64,000 nucleotides of DNA from Pacificispira spongiicola. GTDB taxonomy: Bacteria > Pseudomonadota > Alphaproteobacteria > UBA8366 > Aestuariispiraceae. Location of the stretch: assembly GCF_012926505.1 (NCBI RefSeq), contig NZ_JABBNT010000002.1, positions 496,001 through 560,000 of the forward strand, in the 5' to 3' direction. A program made the translations under genes and the position numbers. Shown here one piece after another: positions 41,971 to 52,491 of the stretch. Below the pieces are notes generated by a model. The model was not told the DNA's origin, searched no databases, and worked only from the letters and a program-made list of their open reading frames with translations. Within the stretch, counting starts at the first letter, position 1. Each line of letters opens with the position of its first letter.

Positions 41971-44432
41971 ACCTTCACCCGGTCGGCCTTCGGATCGTAT
42001 AGCGGCGCGAGCTGTGCCTTGGCGGGATATCGTTTCCAGGCGATTTCGACCTCGTAGGAACCGCTGTCGATCCAATCCTTGGTTGCCTTGCCGCCGTCGC
42101 CGTCCGGGCAGGTAATATAGCCCATGCCGATGGACTTGCCGATGCGATGACCCCAGGCGCCGGACGTCGTGGACCCGACGATGGTGCCGTTCCGATAGAT
42201 CGGTTCCTCATGGAACATCATCGGCGCGGTATCGCCGTCGTCGTCCAGGACGATCTGCACCATTCGGCGCGCCGGAATTCCCTGTTTTTTTTGCGCGACC
42301 AGCGCGGCCCGCCCGATGAAATCCGGCTTGTCCCAGGCGACGGCGAAGCCCAGCCCCGCCTGGACCGGCGAATCTTCTTCCGCAATGTCATGGCCCCAAT
42401 GGCGGAAACCCTTTTCCGTGCGGCAGACGTTCAGCGCGAAATAACCTGCATGGGTCAGGCCGAATTCGGTCCCGGCCTCAACCAGCCGGTCATAAACATG
42501 GGCGGCGAATTCTGCGGGGATATACAGTTCCCACCCCAGTTCCCCGACATAGGTGATGCGCCCGGCCTTGATCTTGGCATAACCGAGTTCGAGGTCCTGC
42601 ATCGTGCCGAAGGGAAACGCCTCGTTCGACAGGTCCGCGCCGGTCAGTTTTTCCAACAAGGCGCGGCTGTTCGGGCCCATCAGGCCCAGCATCGGCAGGC
42701 CGGAGGTGATGTCCGTCGCGATGCAATGGGCGTCTTCCGGAATATGACGCTTCAACCAGGCGAAGTCGCGCACCTGCGCCGCCCCGGCGGTCACCACCAT
42801 GTATTCCGTTTCGGACAGACGGGTGACGGTCAGGTCCGCCTCGATCCCGCCGCGCTCATTGCACCACTGGGTGTAGACCATCTTGCCCGGCGCGACGTCG
42901 ACCTGATTGGCGCAGATGCGGTTCAGGACGGCGCAGGCATCGCGCCCTTCCACCCGGAACTTGGCGAAGCTGGATTGGTCGTAGAGCGCGACCGCATCCC
43001 GCGTCGCGCGGCATTCCGCGCCGACATGCTCGAACCAGCCCGGTCGGCCGTAGGAATAGTCGAATTCCCGCGCCACGCCGTCAGGCGCGAACCACATCGG
43101 GCGTTCCCAGCCCGCCGTTTCGCCCCAGACCGCCCGCGACGCGTCCAACCGGTCGTGGAACGGCGTGCGGCGAACGCCGCGTGCGCTGGTCGTCTGGAAA
43201 TTCGGCCAGTGCATGGCATAGAGCAGACCCAGCGTTTCCGTCGTCCGGTCGCGCAGATAGGTCTTGTTGTTCTGGAAGCGCGCCATGCGGCGCACATCGA
43301 CATCGGCAAGATCCATCGGCGGATGCCGGTCGCGAATCCAATCCGCCAGGACCTTCCCGACCCCGCCGGACGACTGAATGCCTATGGAATTGAAACCGCA
43401 GGCGACGAACAGATCGCGGACCTCCGGCGTTTCGCCCAGCAGGTAGCGATCGTCGGGGGTGAAGCTTTCCGGCCCGTTGAAGAACAATTGAATACCCGCC
43501 TGTTGAAGGATCGGCAGGCGTTCCATGGCGAATTCCAACACCGGTTCGAAATGTTCGATATCCTCCGGCAGGGTGTCGAATTCGAAATTCTCCGGGATGC
43601 CGTTCATGCCCCAGGGCTTCGCATTCGGTTCGAACGCGCCCAGCAGGATCTTCCCGGCGTCTTCCTTGTAATAGGCGTATTCGTCCGGAATACGCATGAC
43701 CGGCAGGTTGGCCGGAACGCCGTCCATCGGTTCCGTCACGATGTAGAAATGTTCCGCCGCGTGGAGCGGCAGGTTCACCCCGACCGACGCGCCCAGATCG
43801 CGCGACCACATGCCGCCGGCGATCACGACCGTCTTGGCGCGGATTTCTCCCTTGTCGGTCAGGACGCCGACGGCGCGACCGCCTTCCACCAAAATCCGTT
43901 CTACCTTGGTCTGTTCGAAGATTTTCGCACCGCGCATCTTCGCGCCCTTGGCAAGGGCCTGGGTCGTATCGATCGGATTGGTCTGGCCGTCCTTCGGCAG
44001 CAGAACTCCGCCGACGATATCCGTCGTATCGACCAGCGGATACAGACGTTTGATGTCGTCGACGGACAGGACCTCGACCTCAAGACCGAAGCTTTTGCCC
44101 ATGGAGGCGCCGCGCAGAAATTCCTCGAACCGCGCCTGCGTTTTCGCGACGCTGATAGACCCGTTCTGCTTGAACCCCGTCGCCTGCCCGGTTTCCGCCT
44201 CCAGCCCCGCAAACAGTTCGGAGGTATATTTGGCGAGTTCCGTCATGTTGCGGGTCGCGCGCAGTTGCCCAACCAAGCCCGCCGCGTGCCATGTCGTGCC
44301 GCACGTCAGTTGCTTGCGTTCGCATAGAACGACATCGGTGATGCCGATTTTCGTCAGGTGATACGCGATCGAACAGGCGGCGATTCCCCCACCGATAATC
44401 ACGACCTCCGCCCGGTTCGGAAAATCCGCCAT
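41967..44432 (-). CDS. Dimethylglycine/sarcosine dehydrogenase-like flavoprotein with GcvT domain
   Basis: 821 residues from the ATG at 44432 (AAAGGGA 9 bases upstream). An N-terminal FAD domain ([20 protein letters not shown]) has [10 protein letters not shown], where His49 fits the covalently FAD-linked His of this family. The C-terminal half is the aminomethyltransferase-like GcvT region ([60 protein letters not shown]) that binds tetrahydrofolate. It would demethylate N-methylglycines or a related osmolyte product. Confidence 0.93.
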   Translation of the reverse strand: MADFPNRAEVVIIGGGIAACSIAYHLTKIGITDVVLCERKQLTCGTTWHAAGLVGQLRATRNMTELAKYTSELFAGLEAETGQATGFKQNGSISVAKTQARFEEFLRGASMGKSFGLEVEVLSVDDIKRLYPLVDTTDIVGGVLLPKDGQTNPIDTTQALAKGAKMRGAKIFEQTKVERILVEGGRAVGVLTDKGEIRAKTVVIAGGMWSRDLGASVGVNLPLHAAEHFYIVTEPMDGVPANLPVMRIPDEYAYYKEDAGKILLGAFEPNAKPWGMNGIPENFEFDTLPEDIEHFEPVLEFAMERLPILQQAGIQLFFNGPESFTPDDRYLLGETPEVRDLFVACGFNSIGIQSSGGVGKVLADWIRDRHPPMDLADVDVRRMARFQNNKTYLRDRTTETLGLLYAMHWPNFQTTSARGVRRTPFHDRLDASRAVWGETAGWERPMWFAPDGVAREFDYSYGRPGWFEHVGAECRATRDAVALYDQSSFAKFRVEGRDACAVLNRICANQVDVAPGKMVYTQWCNERGGIEADLTVTRLSETEYMVVTAGAAQVRDFAWLKRHIPEDAHCIATDITSGLPMLGLMGPNSRALLEKLTGADLSNEAFPFGTMQDLELGYAKIKAGRITYVGELGWELYIPAEFAAHVYDRLVEAGTEFGLTHAGYFALNVCRTEKGFRHWGHDIAEEDSPVQAGLGFAVAWDKPDFIGRAALVAQKKQGIPARRMVQIVLDDDGDTAPMMFHEEPIYRNGTIVGSTTSGAWGHRIGKSIGMGYITCPDGDGGKATKDWIDSGSYEVEIAWKRYPAKAQLAPLYDPKADRVKV

Positions 44433-44695
44433 ACCCCACATCCCTTTGCCAAAATATCGCTGTAACAGCATGCCCCGCCCGGCTGTCAACCGGCAACCTC
44501 ACCGATCCATGCCACTTCCTAAACGCTTTCGCAGCATCAATTTTTTCTGCCGCCGGTTATTTGTTTTCACTTGTTTCCGCGATACGATACCGGCCCGATC
44601 ACGAATTCGCGATTGGTCCTATGGCTCCATTCCCGGATAGCATTCGGATGTGGCATCCGGACCACACGAAATTGGCTTTCGAAAGGAAGAGCTAC

Positions 44696-45178
44696 ATGAA
44701 GAAGCGTAACATCAATGGCCTGATCGGCTTGGCACTCTGTACCGGCGTATCCTTGGCGGCGGCAGCCCCGGTCGCGCTCGCCGACGACATGATGGCGTCC
44801 GCCGACACCGCTTACGAAACCCGTGAAGGCGTGATGAAGGCGATCGGCGGCCATATGAAGGCGCTGGGTGCCGTGGCGAAGGGCGAGGCGGCGATGGATG
44901 CCGGCACCCCGATCCATGCCCAGGCGATCATGGAACTGTCTCACACGGTGAAGTTCCTGTTCCCGGAAGACTCGATCACGGAAAAGAGCCGCGCCAAGCC
45001 GGAGATCTGGCTGGATTGGGACGGCTTCATGAAGGCCTCCATGGATTTCGAAACCGCCTCCGCGGCCCTGGTTGAAGCGGCGGCGGGCAGCGACCCGGCG
45101 GCGCTGGGCGCGGCGCTGGGCGATGTGGGCAAGACCTGCGGCGGCTGTCATAAGCCGTTCCGTGGCCCCGAGAAGTAA
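44696..45178 (+). CDS. Cytochrome c'-like periplasmic protein
   Basis: 160 residues from the ATG at 44696 after GAAAGGAAG. It has a signal peptide ending at about VALA29 and a four-helix body. A C-terminal heme motif C148-GG-C151-H152 is placed as in cytochrome c'. Such proteins bind NO or carry electrons in the periplasm. A weak promoter-like pair, TTGTTT/TACGAT (44561-44588), lies upstream. It is 4 bases before a diheme cytochrome gene. Confidence 0.92.
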   Translation: MKKRNINGLIGLALCTGVSLAAAAPVALADDMMASADTAYETREGVMKAIGGHMKALGAVAKGEAAMDAGTPIHAQAIMELSHTVKFLFPEDSITEKSRAKPEIWLDWDGFMKASMDFETASAALVEAAAGSDPAALGAALGDVGKTCGGCHKPFRGPEK

Positions 45179-45182
45179 GGCC

Positions 45183-46064
45183 ATGCCCTTTCCCACGCGC
45201 TTTCCCGCCTGGATAATGTCTGCCGGTATGGTCGGGTTTTGTCTGTCGGCGACCGTTTCCGCGCAGGAAAGCGCCGTGGACAAAGGGGCCTATCTGGTGC
45301 GCGCCGCAGGGTGCCTTGCCTGTCACACGGACGAGGCGAATGGCGGCGATGCCTATGCCGGGGGGCGTGCGCTGAACACGCCCTTCGGCACCTTCTATTC
45401 CCCGAATATCACGCCGGATGCCGAAACCGGTATCGGCGCATGGAGCGACGACGATTTCGTCAATGCCCTGCGGCACGGGGAATCGCCGACCGGCGACAAC
45501 CTATTCCCCGTCTTTCCCTATACCAGCTATAGCGGGATGCGGCGGGACGACATGCTGGCCATCAAGGCGTATTTGATGTCCCTGCCCCCGGTATCGAAGG
45601 CCAATAAGGACCACGAGGCCGGTTTCCCCTTCGGCTTCCGCCCCTTCCTGACGGTTTGGAAATGGCTGAACTTCGATCCCGTCGAAATAACCGACGATCC
45701 GAACCGGGACGCGACGTGGAATCGCGGTCGCTATCTCGTCGAAGCCCTCGCCCATTGCGGCGAATGCCATACGCCGCGCAACGCCATGGGCGGGCTGGAC
45801 AATAGCCGTTTCCTGGCAGGTACGGCAGACGGGCCCGACGGCGAGAAAGTCCCGAACATCACGCCGCATGAAACCGGCATCGGCGACTGGAGCGAGGGCG
45901 ACATCGTCACCTTGTTGCGCGATGGGATGAAGCCGAATTTCGACGATGTTCAGGGCAGCATGGCCGAAGCAGTGCGCGACGGTCTGTCCCATCTTACGGA
46001 TGAGGATTTGGAGGCAATCGCGACCTATCTGAAAGCCATTCCGCCGATCGACAACAAGCCGTGA
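45183..46064 (+). CDS. Diheme cytochrome c
   Basis: 293 residues with a signal peptide and two class I heme sites: C44-LA-C47-H48 and C192-GE-C195-H196. Each is followed by a matching NITPDAETGIGAWSDDDF / NITPHETGIGDWSEGDI region, which shows the two domains are duplicates. It resembles the cytochrome subunits of alcohol/aldehyde dehydrogenases and other periplasmic oxidases. It is co-transcribed with cytochrome c'; no dehydrogenase subunit is adjacent. Confidence 0.92.
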   Translation: MPFPTRFPAWIMSAGMVGFCLSATVSAQESAVDKGAYLVRAAGCLACHTDEANGGDAYAGGRALNTPFGTFYSPNITPDAETGIGAWSDDDFVNALRHGESPTGDNLFPVFPYTSYSGMRRDDMLAIKAYLMSLPPVSKANKDHEAGFPFGFRPFLTVWKWLNFDPVEITDDPNRDATWNRGRYLVEALAHCGECHTPRNAMGGLDNSRFLAGTADGPDGEKVPNITPHETGIGDWSEGDIVTLLRDGMKPNFDDVQGSMAEAVRDGLSHLTDEDLEAIATYLKAIPPIDNKP

Positions 46065-46073
46065 TCCTGCCGA

Positions 46074-48080
46074 CTAGGCCCGGCGCTTCTTGCGGCGGTC
46101 CTTGACGCGATAGATCGGTTGCGGCGCGTCGAAGCCTTTCAGATCGAACTTGCCGATTTCCTCAAATTCGAAATTCGTGGTCTTGCAGATGTCTCGGACG
46201 GCGCTGCTGACCGCCGTTTCGTGCGCCTTTGCCTTGGCCAGGACGCGGGCAGCGAGGTTGACCGGTGTCCCGAACAGATCGCCGCTTTCATGGATCGGTT
46301 CGCCGCAGCTGATGCCGACGCATATCTCGAAAGCGAGATCCGGCATCATGCCGCTGAACTTCGCGATCCCTTCATGCATCAGCAAGGCGGCGGCAACGGA
46401 GGCTTCGACCTCCGGGAAGGATGCCATGATGCCGTCGCCGGTATGCTTGATCTCACGTCCGCCTTGCCGACCGATCGCTTCCCGGACGATGTCATTGTGC
46501 GCGCGAACGACGTTCATCAACCACGCATCGCCGTGTTTCTGCTGCTTGGCAGTCGACCCAACGATATCCGTGAACAGGACCGACACGAAGGCATGGGATT
46601 CCTCGTCCCCCGTCGTATCGTAATGTTTCGGGTCGGTTTGCTTGTCCGGGTCCTGGCCCGGCGGGGCCTTTGGCGTTTTCCAGAATTTGAACGCCTTTTT
46701 CAGGCCGCTGCCCGCTTGCGCATCCTGAAGGCGCGCAATCGCCGCGCCGCGACCGGACGAATACATGTCGAAATACCGGGGATCGAGGAGGTATTCGTCG
46801 ATATTCGCCGCGAAGCCCAAGGCCATGGAGGCGGAAACACCCAGTTTTTGAATCTGCTCCGCCAAAGAGTTTGTGACGTCGCGGGCCGCCACCTTGAACT
46901 TGCGAGCGAAGGTTTCCGCCGCCCCCGCCAGGAACAGAATGATGCCGAAGCGCAGAAACTGGTCGTCGTGGATCGAGTTCTTGGAAATCGCGATCGCTTC
47001 CTCCACCAATTCGGCAAGAGCGGCGTTCAGCGGCACGGTCCCCAGCAATTCCTCCTCCGCTGCTTCCTGCTTCTCCCCTTGGTGGTCCGTCGGCGTTTCT
47101 TCTTCGGATGGCTCGTCCTGATCCTTAAGGTTTTCGACAGACTCCGCGTCGATGGTGAGGTCTCCGGTGTCGTCGCCCTTGTCGTCGTCTTCTTCATCCA
47201 GTTCCAGATCGAAGGACAGCGCCTCTTCCTTTTCCTTCATTCCTTGCAGGTGTTCTTCCAGCGCTTGGGCGACCGACCGTTCGGACATTTCCGCAGGCGA
47301 TACTGCCGGGGCCGCGGTCGTTGCCGCAGCCGGACGCGGCATTGCAGGGGAAGAATTCGTCGACGGTTGCGATCTCTTCGATGCAGGCGCCTTGTTTTGC
47401 ACCTTGGCCAGAATGCGCTTCATCATCGGCACGAAGGTGGCACCCCACCCGGCCAGCCACGCCCCGATCAGGACGATCCGGTTGAGTTTGATACCCAGGG
47501 CAACGCCCGTGGTCGACAGAAACTTCAACCCGTAAAACGCGGCGATGCCGACAACCGTCCCGACAAGACAGGCGATCAGGAAGGCCAGCAGCAATTTGGG
47601 AATCGCATCCGCCCAATCGGACCCGGCTTCTACTTCCGGCATGGCAGCGAGCGGCGGTTCCTTCGGTTCCGGACGTCGGGCTTGCGCCGCCTTTTGTTCC
47701 GCTTCCCGGATGGCTGCTTGCCGTTTCGCCTCCGCCTGCGCATTCGCGGCCGCCGATCCCGGCGGGGCCTTCGCCGCCGGTCGGTTATTGGCGCTGGCGG
47801 CAGGCTTCGCCGAACCGTTATTCCCCGCCGTGATAACATCGACGGGCGGCTTCGCCTTCAAATTCGGGCTATGATAGATGACGGACTCGGATGCGGTGCC
47901 GGTGGAATCGTCCCAATTTTCACGGACAACGCAGGTGGCGTTGAAGTGACCCTGTTTGTCGAGCCGCTTCGCTTCGTCTATTGCGTTGTCACGCTCTCTA
48001 TAGTTGTATCTATGATGAATCTGCCATCTACCATACTGTAGATAGTAGACTTCATAGGATACAGAACCTCCACCGGCCAT
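46074..48080 (-). CDS. Class III adenylate/guanylate cyclase with N-terminal membrane region
   Basis: 668 residues. A short N-terminal domain (SYEVYYLQYGRWQIHHRY) precedes an Ala/Pro/Gln-rich linker and two transmembrane helices (about 165-220). An acidic linker follows, then a helical region (about 340-450). The C-terminal cyclase domain has FTDIVGSTAKQQKHGD, IKHTGDGIMASFP and GTPVNLAARVLA. It makes cAMP or cGMP at the inner membrane. It is separate in build from the CHASE2 cyclase downstream. Confidence 0.9.
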   Translation of the reverse strand: MAGGGSVSYEVYYLQYGRWQIHHRYNYRERDNAIDEAKRLDKQGHFNATCVVRENWDDSTGTASESVIYHSPNLKAKPPVDVITAGNNGSAKPAASANNRPAAKAPPGSAAANAQAEAKRQAAIREAEQKAAQARRPEPKEPPLAAMPEVEAGSDWADAIPKLLLAFLIACLVGTVVGIAAFYGLKFLSTTGVALGIKLNRIVLIGAWLAGWGATFVPMMKRILAKVQNKAPASKRSQPSTNSSPAMPRPAAATTAAPAVSPAEMSERSVAQALEEHLQGMKEKEEALSFDLELDEEDDDKGDDTGDLTIDAESVENLKDQDEPSEEETPTDHQGEKQEAAEEELLGTVPLNAALAELVEEAIAISKNSIHDDQFLRFGIILFLAGAAETFARKFKVAARDVTNSLAEQIQKLGVSASMALGFAANIDEYLLDPRYFDMYSSGRGAAIARLQDAQAGSGLKKAFKFWKTPKAPPGQDPDKQTDPKHYDTTGDEESHAFVSVLFTDIVGSTAKQQKHGDAWLMNVVRAHNDIVREAIGRQGGREIKHTGDGIMASFPEVEASVAAALLMHEGIAKFSGMMPDLAFEICVGISCGEPIHESGDLFGTPVNLAARVLAKAKAHETAVSSAVRDICKTTNFEFEEIGKFDLKGFDAPQPIYRVKDRRKKRRA

Positions 48081-48248
48081 GCTTGCGCCCCAACTGCCTC
48101 CCGTCTCCCCAAAGCGGCGATACGCCCGTTCGGCGGTTACAACCTAGCCGAAACACCCCTAACTTATTCTTAACGGGCACCGCTCCGCTGCCTTCTATAC
48201 CTGAATCGAAGGCGGTTTGGGGAACGAAAGACGGGACACGGGAAGGAT

Positions 48249-48833
48249 TTAGGCCTGTTTTTCCCTATTCATGTAGTGATAGTCGGTATTCGGACGCATT
48301 TCGACGGCATGGGCCATGCGGTTCGTGTAGTTGAAGAAGCTGGCGGTTTCGGAGATATCCCAGACGGCCTCATCGGAAAATCCGGCGACTTTCAGGGCGT
48401 CTCGATCCTGCGGGCCGATGTTTTCCGGTTCGCCGGTCAGCTTCCAGGCATAGTCCAGCATCGCGCGATGCCGCGGCGACAGATCGGCCATTCGGTAGTT
48501 CAAGGCGATCGCATCGCCCAATTCCGGATCGCCGGAAAGCTGACGCACCGCCTGACCATGCGCGACAAGGCAGTAGTAGCAGCGGTTTCGGCTGGACACG
48601 GTGACCGCGATCATTTCGCGTTCCAACTTGGTCAACGGCCCGTCGGTCAACATGATTTCGTTATAGCTGTCGATGAAGCGCCGCAGGCGATCGGGCCGAA
48701 AGCTATAGGCTTTCAAAACATTCGGCAGCAGCCCCAGCTTTTCCCGGCAGATTTTGAAGTATTTCTGCAGGTCCGGGTCCAGCGTGCTTTCGTCCGGCAC
48801 GGGCAAGGCGTGAACGGGATCATGTGACGGCAT
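48249..48833 (-). CDS. Carboxymuconolactone decarboxylase/AhpD-like peroxidase-related protein
   Basis: 194 residues. The catalytic-type motif is C85-YY-C88-LVA-H92 in SSRNRCYYCLVAHG, within an all-helical CMD fold (LGLLPNVLKAYSFRPDRL at the start). AhpD-like proteins use this Cys pair in disulfide exchange. It lies 85 bases after aroC on the same strand. Confidence 0.9.
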   Translation of the reverse strand: MPSHDPVHALPVPDESTLDPDLQKYFKICREKLGLLPNVLKAYSFRPDRLRRFIDSYNEIMLTDGPLTKLEREMIAVTVSSRNRCYYCLVAHGQAVRQLSGDPELGDAIALNYRMADLSPRHRAMLDYAWKLTGEPENIGPQDRDALKVAGFSDEAVWDISETASFFNYTNRMAHAVEMRPNTDYHYMNREKQA

Positions 48834-48918
48834 TGGAGGCCTCCCTTCATATCGTGTTTTACGAAGGTCTACCCGCTTCCGCCCCTATGGCCCAGAGGAA
48901 ACTGACGCGGCGCGCCGC

Positions 48919-50004
48919 TTAGCCGCACTGCGCGCGATGGCGCAGCAGGTGGTCCAGGATGACGCAGGCGACCATGGCCTCCCCGACAGGAACGGCCCGG
49001 ATGCCGACGCAGGGATCGTGACGGCCCTTGGTCAGAATTTCTGTTTCCCGCCCGTCCGTCGTGACGGTTTCGCGCGGCGTCAGGATGGAACTGGTCGGCT
49101 TCACGGCAAAGCGCGCGACGACCGGCTGGCCCGTGGAAATGCCGCCCAGAATGCCGCCTGCCTTATTCGACCGGAACAGCGGCTTGCCGTCGTTGCCCAT
49201 GCGGATTTCGTCGGCGTTTTCCTCTCCGGTCAGGGCGGCAGCGTCAAAGCCCGCGCCGATTTCGACACCCTTCACCGCGTTGATGGACATCAGCGCGGCG
49301 GCAAGGTCGCTGTCCAGCTTGCCATAGATCGGTGCGCCCAAACCGACCGGGACGTTTTCCGCCACGACCTCGATCACCGCGCCGCAGGACGACCCGGCCT
49401 TGCGCACGCCGTCCAGATAGGCCGCCCATTCCTCCGCCGCGACCGCGTCGGGACAGAAGAACGGGTTTTCGTCGACCGTGTTCCAGTTCCAGCGGTCGCG
49501 ATCGATCTTGTGCGGGCCCATCTGGACCAGCGCGCCGCGGATCGACACCCCACCGTCAACCAGATGGTCCAGCGCCTTGCGCGCGACCCCCCCGGCGGCG
49601 ACCCGCATCGCGGTTTCGCGCGCCGACGACCGCCCGCCCCCGCGATAGTCGCGGATGCCGTATTTTTCCCAATAGGTGAAATCGGCATGGCCCGGACGGA
49701 ACTTCCCCGCGATATCGGAATAGTCCTTGGACCGTTGATCGGTGTTTTCGATCATCAGCCCGATGGGCGTGCCCGTGGTTTGCCCCTCGAACACTCCGGA
49801 CAGGATTTTCACCGCATCCGGTTCCTGGCGTTGCGTCGTATAACGCGACTGACCGGGCCTGCGTTTGTCCAGGAAGGGCTGAATATCCGTTTCCGTCAAT
49901 GGCACCAGCGGCGGGCAACCGTCGACGACGCAGCCGATGGCGGGACCATGGCTTTCCCCAAAGGTCGTAACCCGGAAAAGCTTTCCGAAACTGTTATGGG
50001 ACAT
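48919..50004 (-). CDS. aroC: Chorismate synthase
   Basis: 361 residues, the full family length. It starts [20 protein letters not shown] and continues with [72 protein letters not shown] and [15 protein letters not shown]. It converts EPSP to chorismate with reduced FMN, the last shared step to aromatic amino acids. It lies 46 bases after fabI. Confidence 0.98.
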   Translation of the reverse strand: MSHNSFGKLFRVTTFGESHGPAIGCVVDGCPPLVPLTETDIQPFLDKRRPGQSRYTTQRQEPDAVKILSGVFEGQTTGTPIGLMIENTDQRSKDYSDIAGKFRPGHADFTYWEKYGIRDYRGGGRSSARETAMRVAAGGVARKALDHLVDGGVSIRGALVQMGPHKIDRDRWNWNTVDENPFFCPDAVAAEEWAAYLDGVRKAGSSCGAVIEVVAENVPVGLGAPIYGKLDSDLAAALMSINAVKGVEIGAGFDAAALTGEENADEIRMGNDGKPLFRSNKAGGILGGISTGQPVVARFAVKPTSSILTPRETVTTDGRETEILTKGRHDPCVGIRAVPVGEAMVACVILDHLLRHRAQCG

Positions 50005-50050
50005 GGAAACCGCCTTTTCAGCCGACCGGCCCTATCCGGGCCGTTTCGGA

Positions 50051-50893
50051 TCACTCGCCCTTTTTGGTCAGGCCCGTCAGAAGCTCGCTGACCGCATCCG
50101 CCTGATCAACCGCGACCATGCCGACGGTATGATAGCCGCTGTCCACATGGTGGACCTCGCCGGTCACGCCGCTGGACAGATCGGACAGGAAATACAGGCC
50201 CGCGCCGCCGACCTCGTCGATCGTCACATTCCGGCGCAACGGGGAGTTCAGCTCGTTCCATTTCAGGATATAGCGGAAATCGCCGATACCGCTGGCGGCC
50301 AGCGTCTTGATCGGACCGGCGGAAATCGCGTTCACACGAATACCGGACGGGCCCATATCCGCCGCAAGATAGCGCACGGAGGCTTCCAACGCCGCCTTCG
50401 CCACGCCCATGACGTTGTAATGCGGCATGACGCGTTCCGCGCCGTAATAGGTCAGCGTGATGATGGAACCGCCGTCCTTCATCAACGGGGCGGCACGCTG
50501 CGCCAGCGCCGTCAGCGAATAGCAGGAAATATCCATCGTGCGCAGGAAATTGCTGCGCGTCGTCTGAAGGTATTGGCCCTTCAATTCGTCCTTATCGGAA
50601 AAGGCAATGGCGTGAACCATGAAGTCCAGCGATCCCCACGCGCCGTTCAACGTCTCGAAGACCGAATCCATACTGGCCTCGTCCGTCACGTCGCACGGCA
50701 GGACAAATTTGCTGCCGACGCTTTCCGCCAGGGGACGGACGCGGCGTTCCAACGCTTCCCCCTGATAGGTGAAGGCAAGCTCCGCCCCTGCATCCGACGC
50801 GGCCTTGGCAATGCCCCAAGCAATCGACTTATCGTTAGCGACACCAAGAATGATGCCTTTTTTTCCCGCCATAAGCGGTTTTGGCTGAGACAT
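50051..50893 (-). CDS. fabI: Enoyl-[acyl-carrier-protein] reductase (NADH), FabI
   Basis: 280 residues from the ATG at 50893; an in-frame start at 50953 is unlikely. The NAD-binding region GKKGIILGVANDKSIAWGIA is FabI-specific. The catalytic YNVMGVAK provides the Tyr-x6-Lys pair of this family. It reduces enoyl-ACP in the last step of fatty-acid elongation. It is transcribed towards aroC. Confidence 0.97.
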   Translation of the reverse strand: MSQPKPLMAGKKGIILGVANDKSIAWGIAKAASDAGAELAFTYQGEALERRVRPLAESVGSKFVLPCDVTDEASMDSVFETLNGAWGSLDFMVHAIAFSDKDELKGQYLQTTRSNFLRTMDISCYSLTALAQRAAPLMKDGGSIITLTYYGAERVMPHYNVMGVAKAALEASVRYLAADMGPSGIRVNAISAGPIKTLAASGIGDFRYILKWNELNSPLRRNVTIDEVGGAGLYFLSDLSSGVTGEVHHVDSGYHTVGMVAVDQADAVSELLTGLTKKGE

Positions 50894-51075
50894 GCCCCCG
50901 ATACTCCAAATGAGACTGCGAAAAGTGGCGCATCCTACCGGGCGTCGCCCCATCCGTCAAAGCCAAGGCGGCGCCGGGGCGGCGATTGACATGCAATGGG
51001 AATTACGACCTCGCCGGGATGGCCTCCCCCGGTGAAAAGCGTCTATACTGCCCCTGAATCAAACAGGAAAACGGT

Positions 51076-52473
51076 ATGAACGACACGACCGCCACGCCCG
51101 TCACAAGAATGCGCCCGCCTCCCCGTCCGGTAGCAAACCTGTTCGGATTCTGCGGCTATGCGATCAACCGATTCCTTCATGACGACGGCCAGCAACGCGC
51201 GGCGGCCCTGACCTTTACCTCGCTGCTGGCCATGGTCCCGCTATTGGCGGTCAGCTTCGCGATCTTCGCCGCCTTTCCCGCCTATGAATCCCTGAAAGGC
51301 CGGGTCCAGAGCTTCCTGTTCGAACAATTCGTCCCCTCCGTCGGCGCGGAAGTGCAAGGCTATCTGGAACAATTCACCGCCCAGACAGGACAATTGACGG
51401 CGGTCGGCATCGTCTTCCTGGCGGTCAGTGCGGTCATGCTGTTGATGACAATATCGTCGACCTTCAACCGCATCTGGAAAGTAAAGCAGACGCGCGGCGT
51501 GATTTCCCGCCTTCTGGTATTCTGGGCCGTACTGACGCTGACGCCGATGCTGTTCGGCGCGTCCATTTCTCTGTCCAGCTATCTGTTCGCGGCGGCGCGG
51601 GCGTCCGGGGTGGAAAGCGTGACCGGCAACCTCACCCGGTTTGCCTTTGTCATCCCGTTCCTGCTGCAAACGGCGGGTTTGATGGTCCTCTATCTCGTCA
51701 TGCCGAATTTCCCGGTCCGCCGACGGGACGCGATGATCGGCGGCCTTGTCGCCGGGATCATGCTGGATCTGCTGAAGCGCGGCTTCGGGCTGTATGTCAC
51801 CAACTTCCCGACCTATGAAACCATCTATGGCGCCATGGCGACCGTGCCGATCTTCCTGATGTGGGTCTATTTCAGTTGGATGGTGGTTATTTTCGGGGCG
51901 GAGGTCACGGCGGCCCTGCCGGAATGGCGGCACGGATCCCGAAACCCCAGGCAGGAGGGCATGACGCCCTTACGCAAACTCAGCGCCGCCTTGGCTGTCC
52001 TGAATGCCCTGCACCGCGCATCGCTTCAGGGCGAGACCTTGTCGGAACGCCGGTTGACACAAACGACGCGGGTCGGACCGCAGGAACAGGGATGGGCGGC
52101 GGAACGGCTGCGCAAGAAGCAATACATCACCCGGACCGACAAGAACGGATGGGTCTTGAGCCGCGACCTGTCGCAGGTGGACTTGGCGACGCTTTACACC
52201 GATCTCGGTCTCGATCTCGGCGGGCGTCTACCGGAAAGATTGCGCGACGCGGCATGGCTGCGCCGCTTTGCCGAGTTGAAGACGGGGCTGTCGGCGTCGC
52301 AGCAGGAAATCTTTGCGACCGATCTGAAATCGCTGCTCGCCCCCGCGGATCCGTCGTCGGAACCGTTGCCCGACGAGGATCACGAGGAAGATGAGGACGG
52401 CAAGCCGGGCTTCAAGCTCTATGCCCGTGTCTTGGGCCTTGTCGGGCTGGGGACCCTGGCCCAGGGCAGTTAG
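51076..52473 (+). CDS. YihY/BrkB-family inner-membrane protein with C-terminal cytoplasmic domain
   Basis: 465 residues. About six transmembrane helices lie within the first 290 residues, with family stretches RAAALTFTSLLAMVPLLAVS, PTYETIYGAMATVPIFLMWV and YFSWMVVIFGAEVTAAL. A winged-helix-like domain and acidic tail (HEEDEDG) follow. The family was once called ribonuclease BN by error; its function is unknown. AGGAAAACGGT precedes the ATG. It is divergent from fabI. Confidence 0.93.
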   Translation: MNDTTATPVTRMRPPPRPVANLFGFCGYAINRFLHDDGQQRAAALTFTSLLAMVPLLAVSFAIFAAFPAYESLKGRVQSFLFEQFVPSVGAEVQGYLEQFTAQTGQLTAVGIVFLAVSAVMLLMTISSTFNRIWKVKQTRGVISRLLVFWAVLTLTPMLFGASISLSSYLFAAARASGVESVTGNLTRFAFVIPFLLQTAGLMVLYLVMPNFPVRRRDAMIGGLVAGIMLDLLKRGFGLYVTNFPTYETIYGAMATVPIFLMWVYFSWMVVIFGAEVTAALPEWRHGSRNPRQEGMTPLRKLSAALAVLNALHRASLQGETLSERRLTQTTRVGPQEQGWAAERLRKKQYITRTDKNGWVLSRDLSQVDLATLYTDLGLDLGGRLPERLRDAAWLRRFAELKTGLSASQQEIFATDLKSLLAPADPSSEPLPDEDHEEDEDGKPGFKLYARVLGLVGLGTLAQGS

Positions 52474-52491
52474 GGCCCAAAGCAACGCGGC

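Noticed and set aside
42147-44327. 726-codon plus-strand frame opposite the dimethylglycine dehydrogenase-like gene
   Set aside because: The minus strand encodes intact FAD and GcvT motifs; the plus frame has no recognisable feature.
46119-48041. 640-codon plus-strand frame opposite the class III cyclase
   Set aside because: Arg-rich mirror of the acidic cyclase linker; no start signal and no domain.
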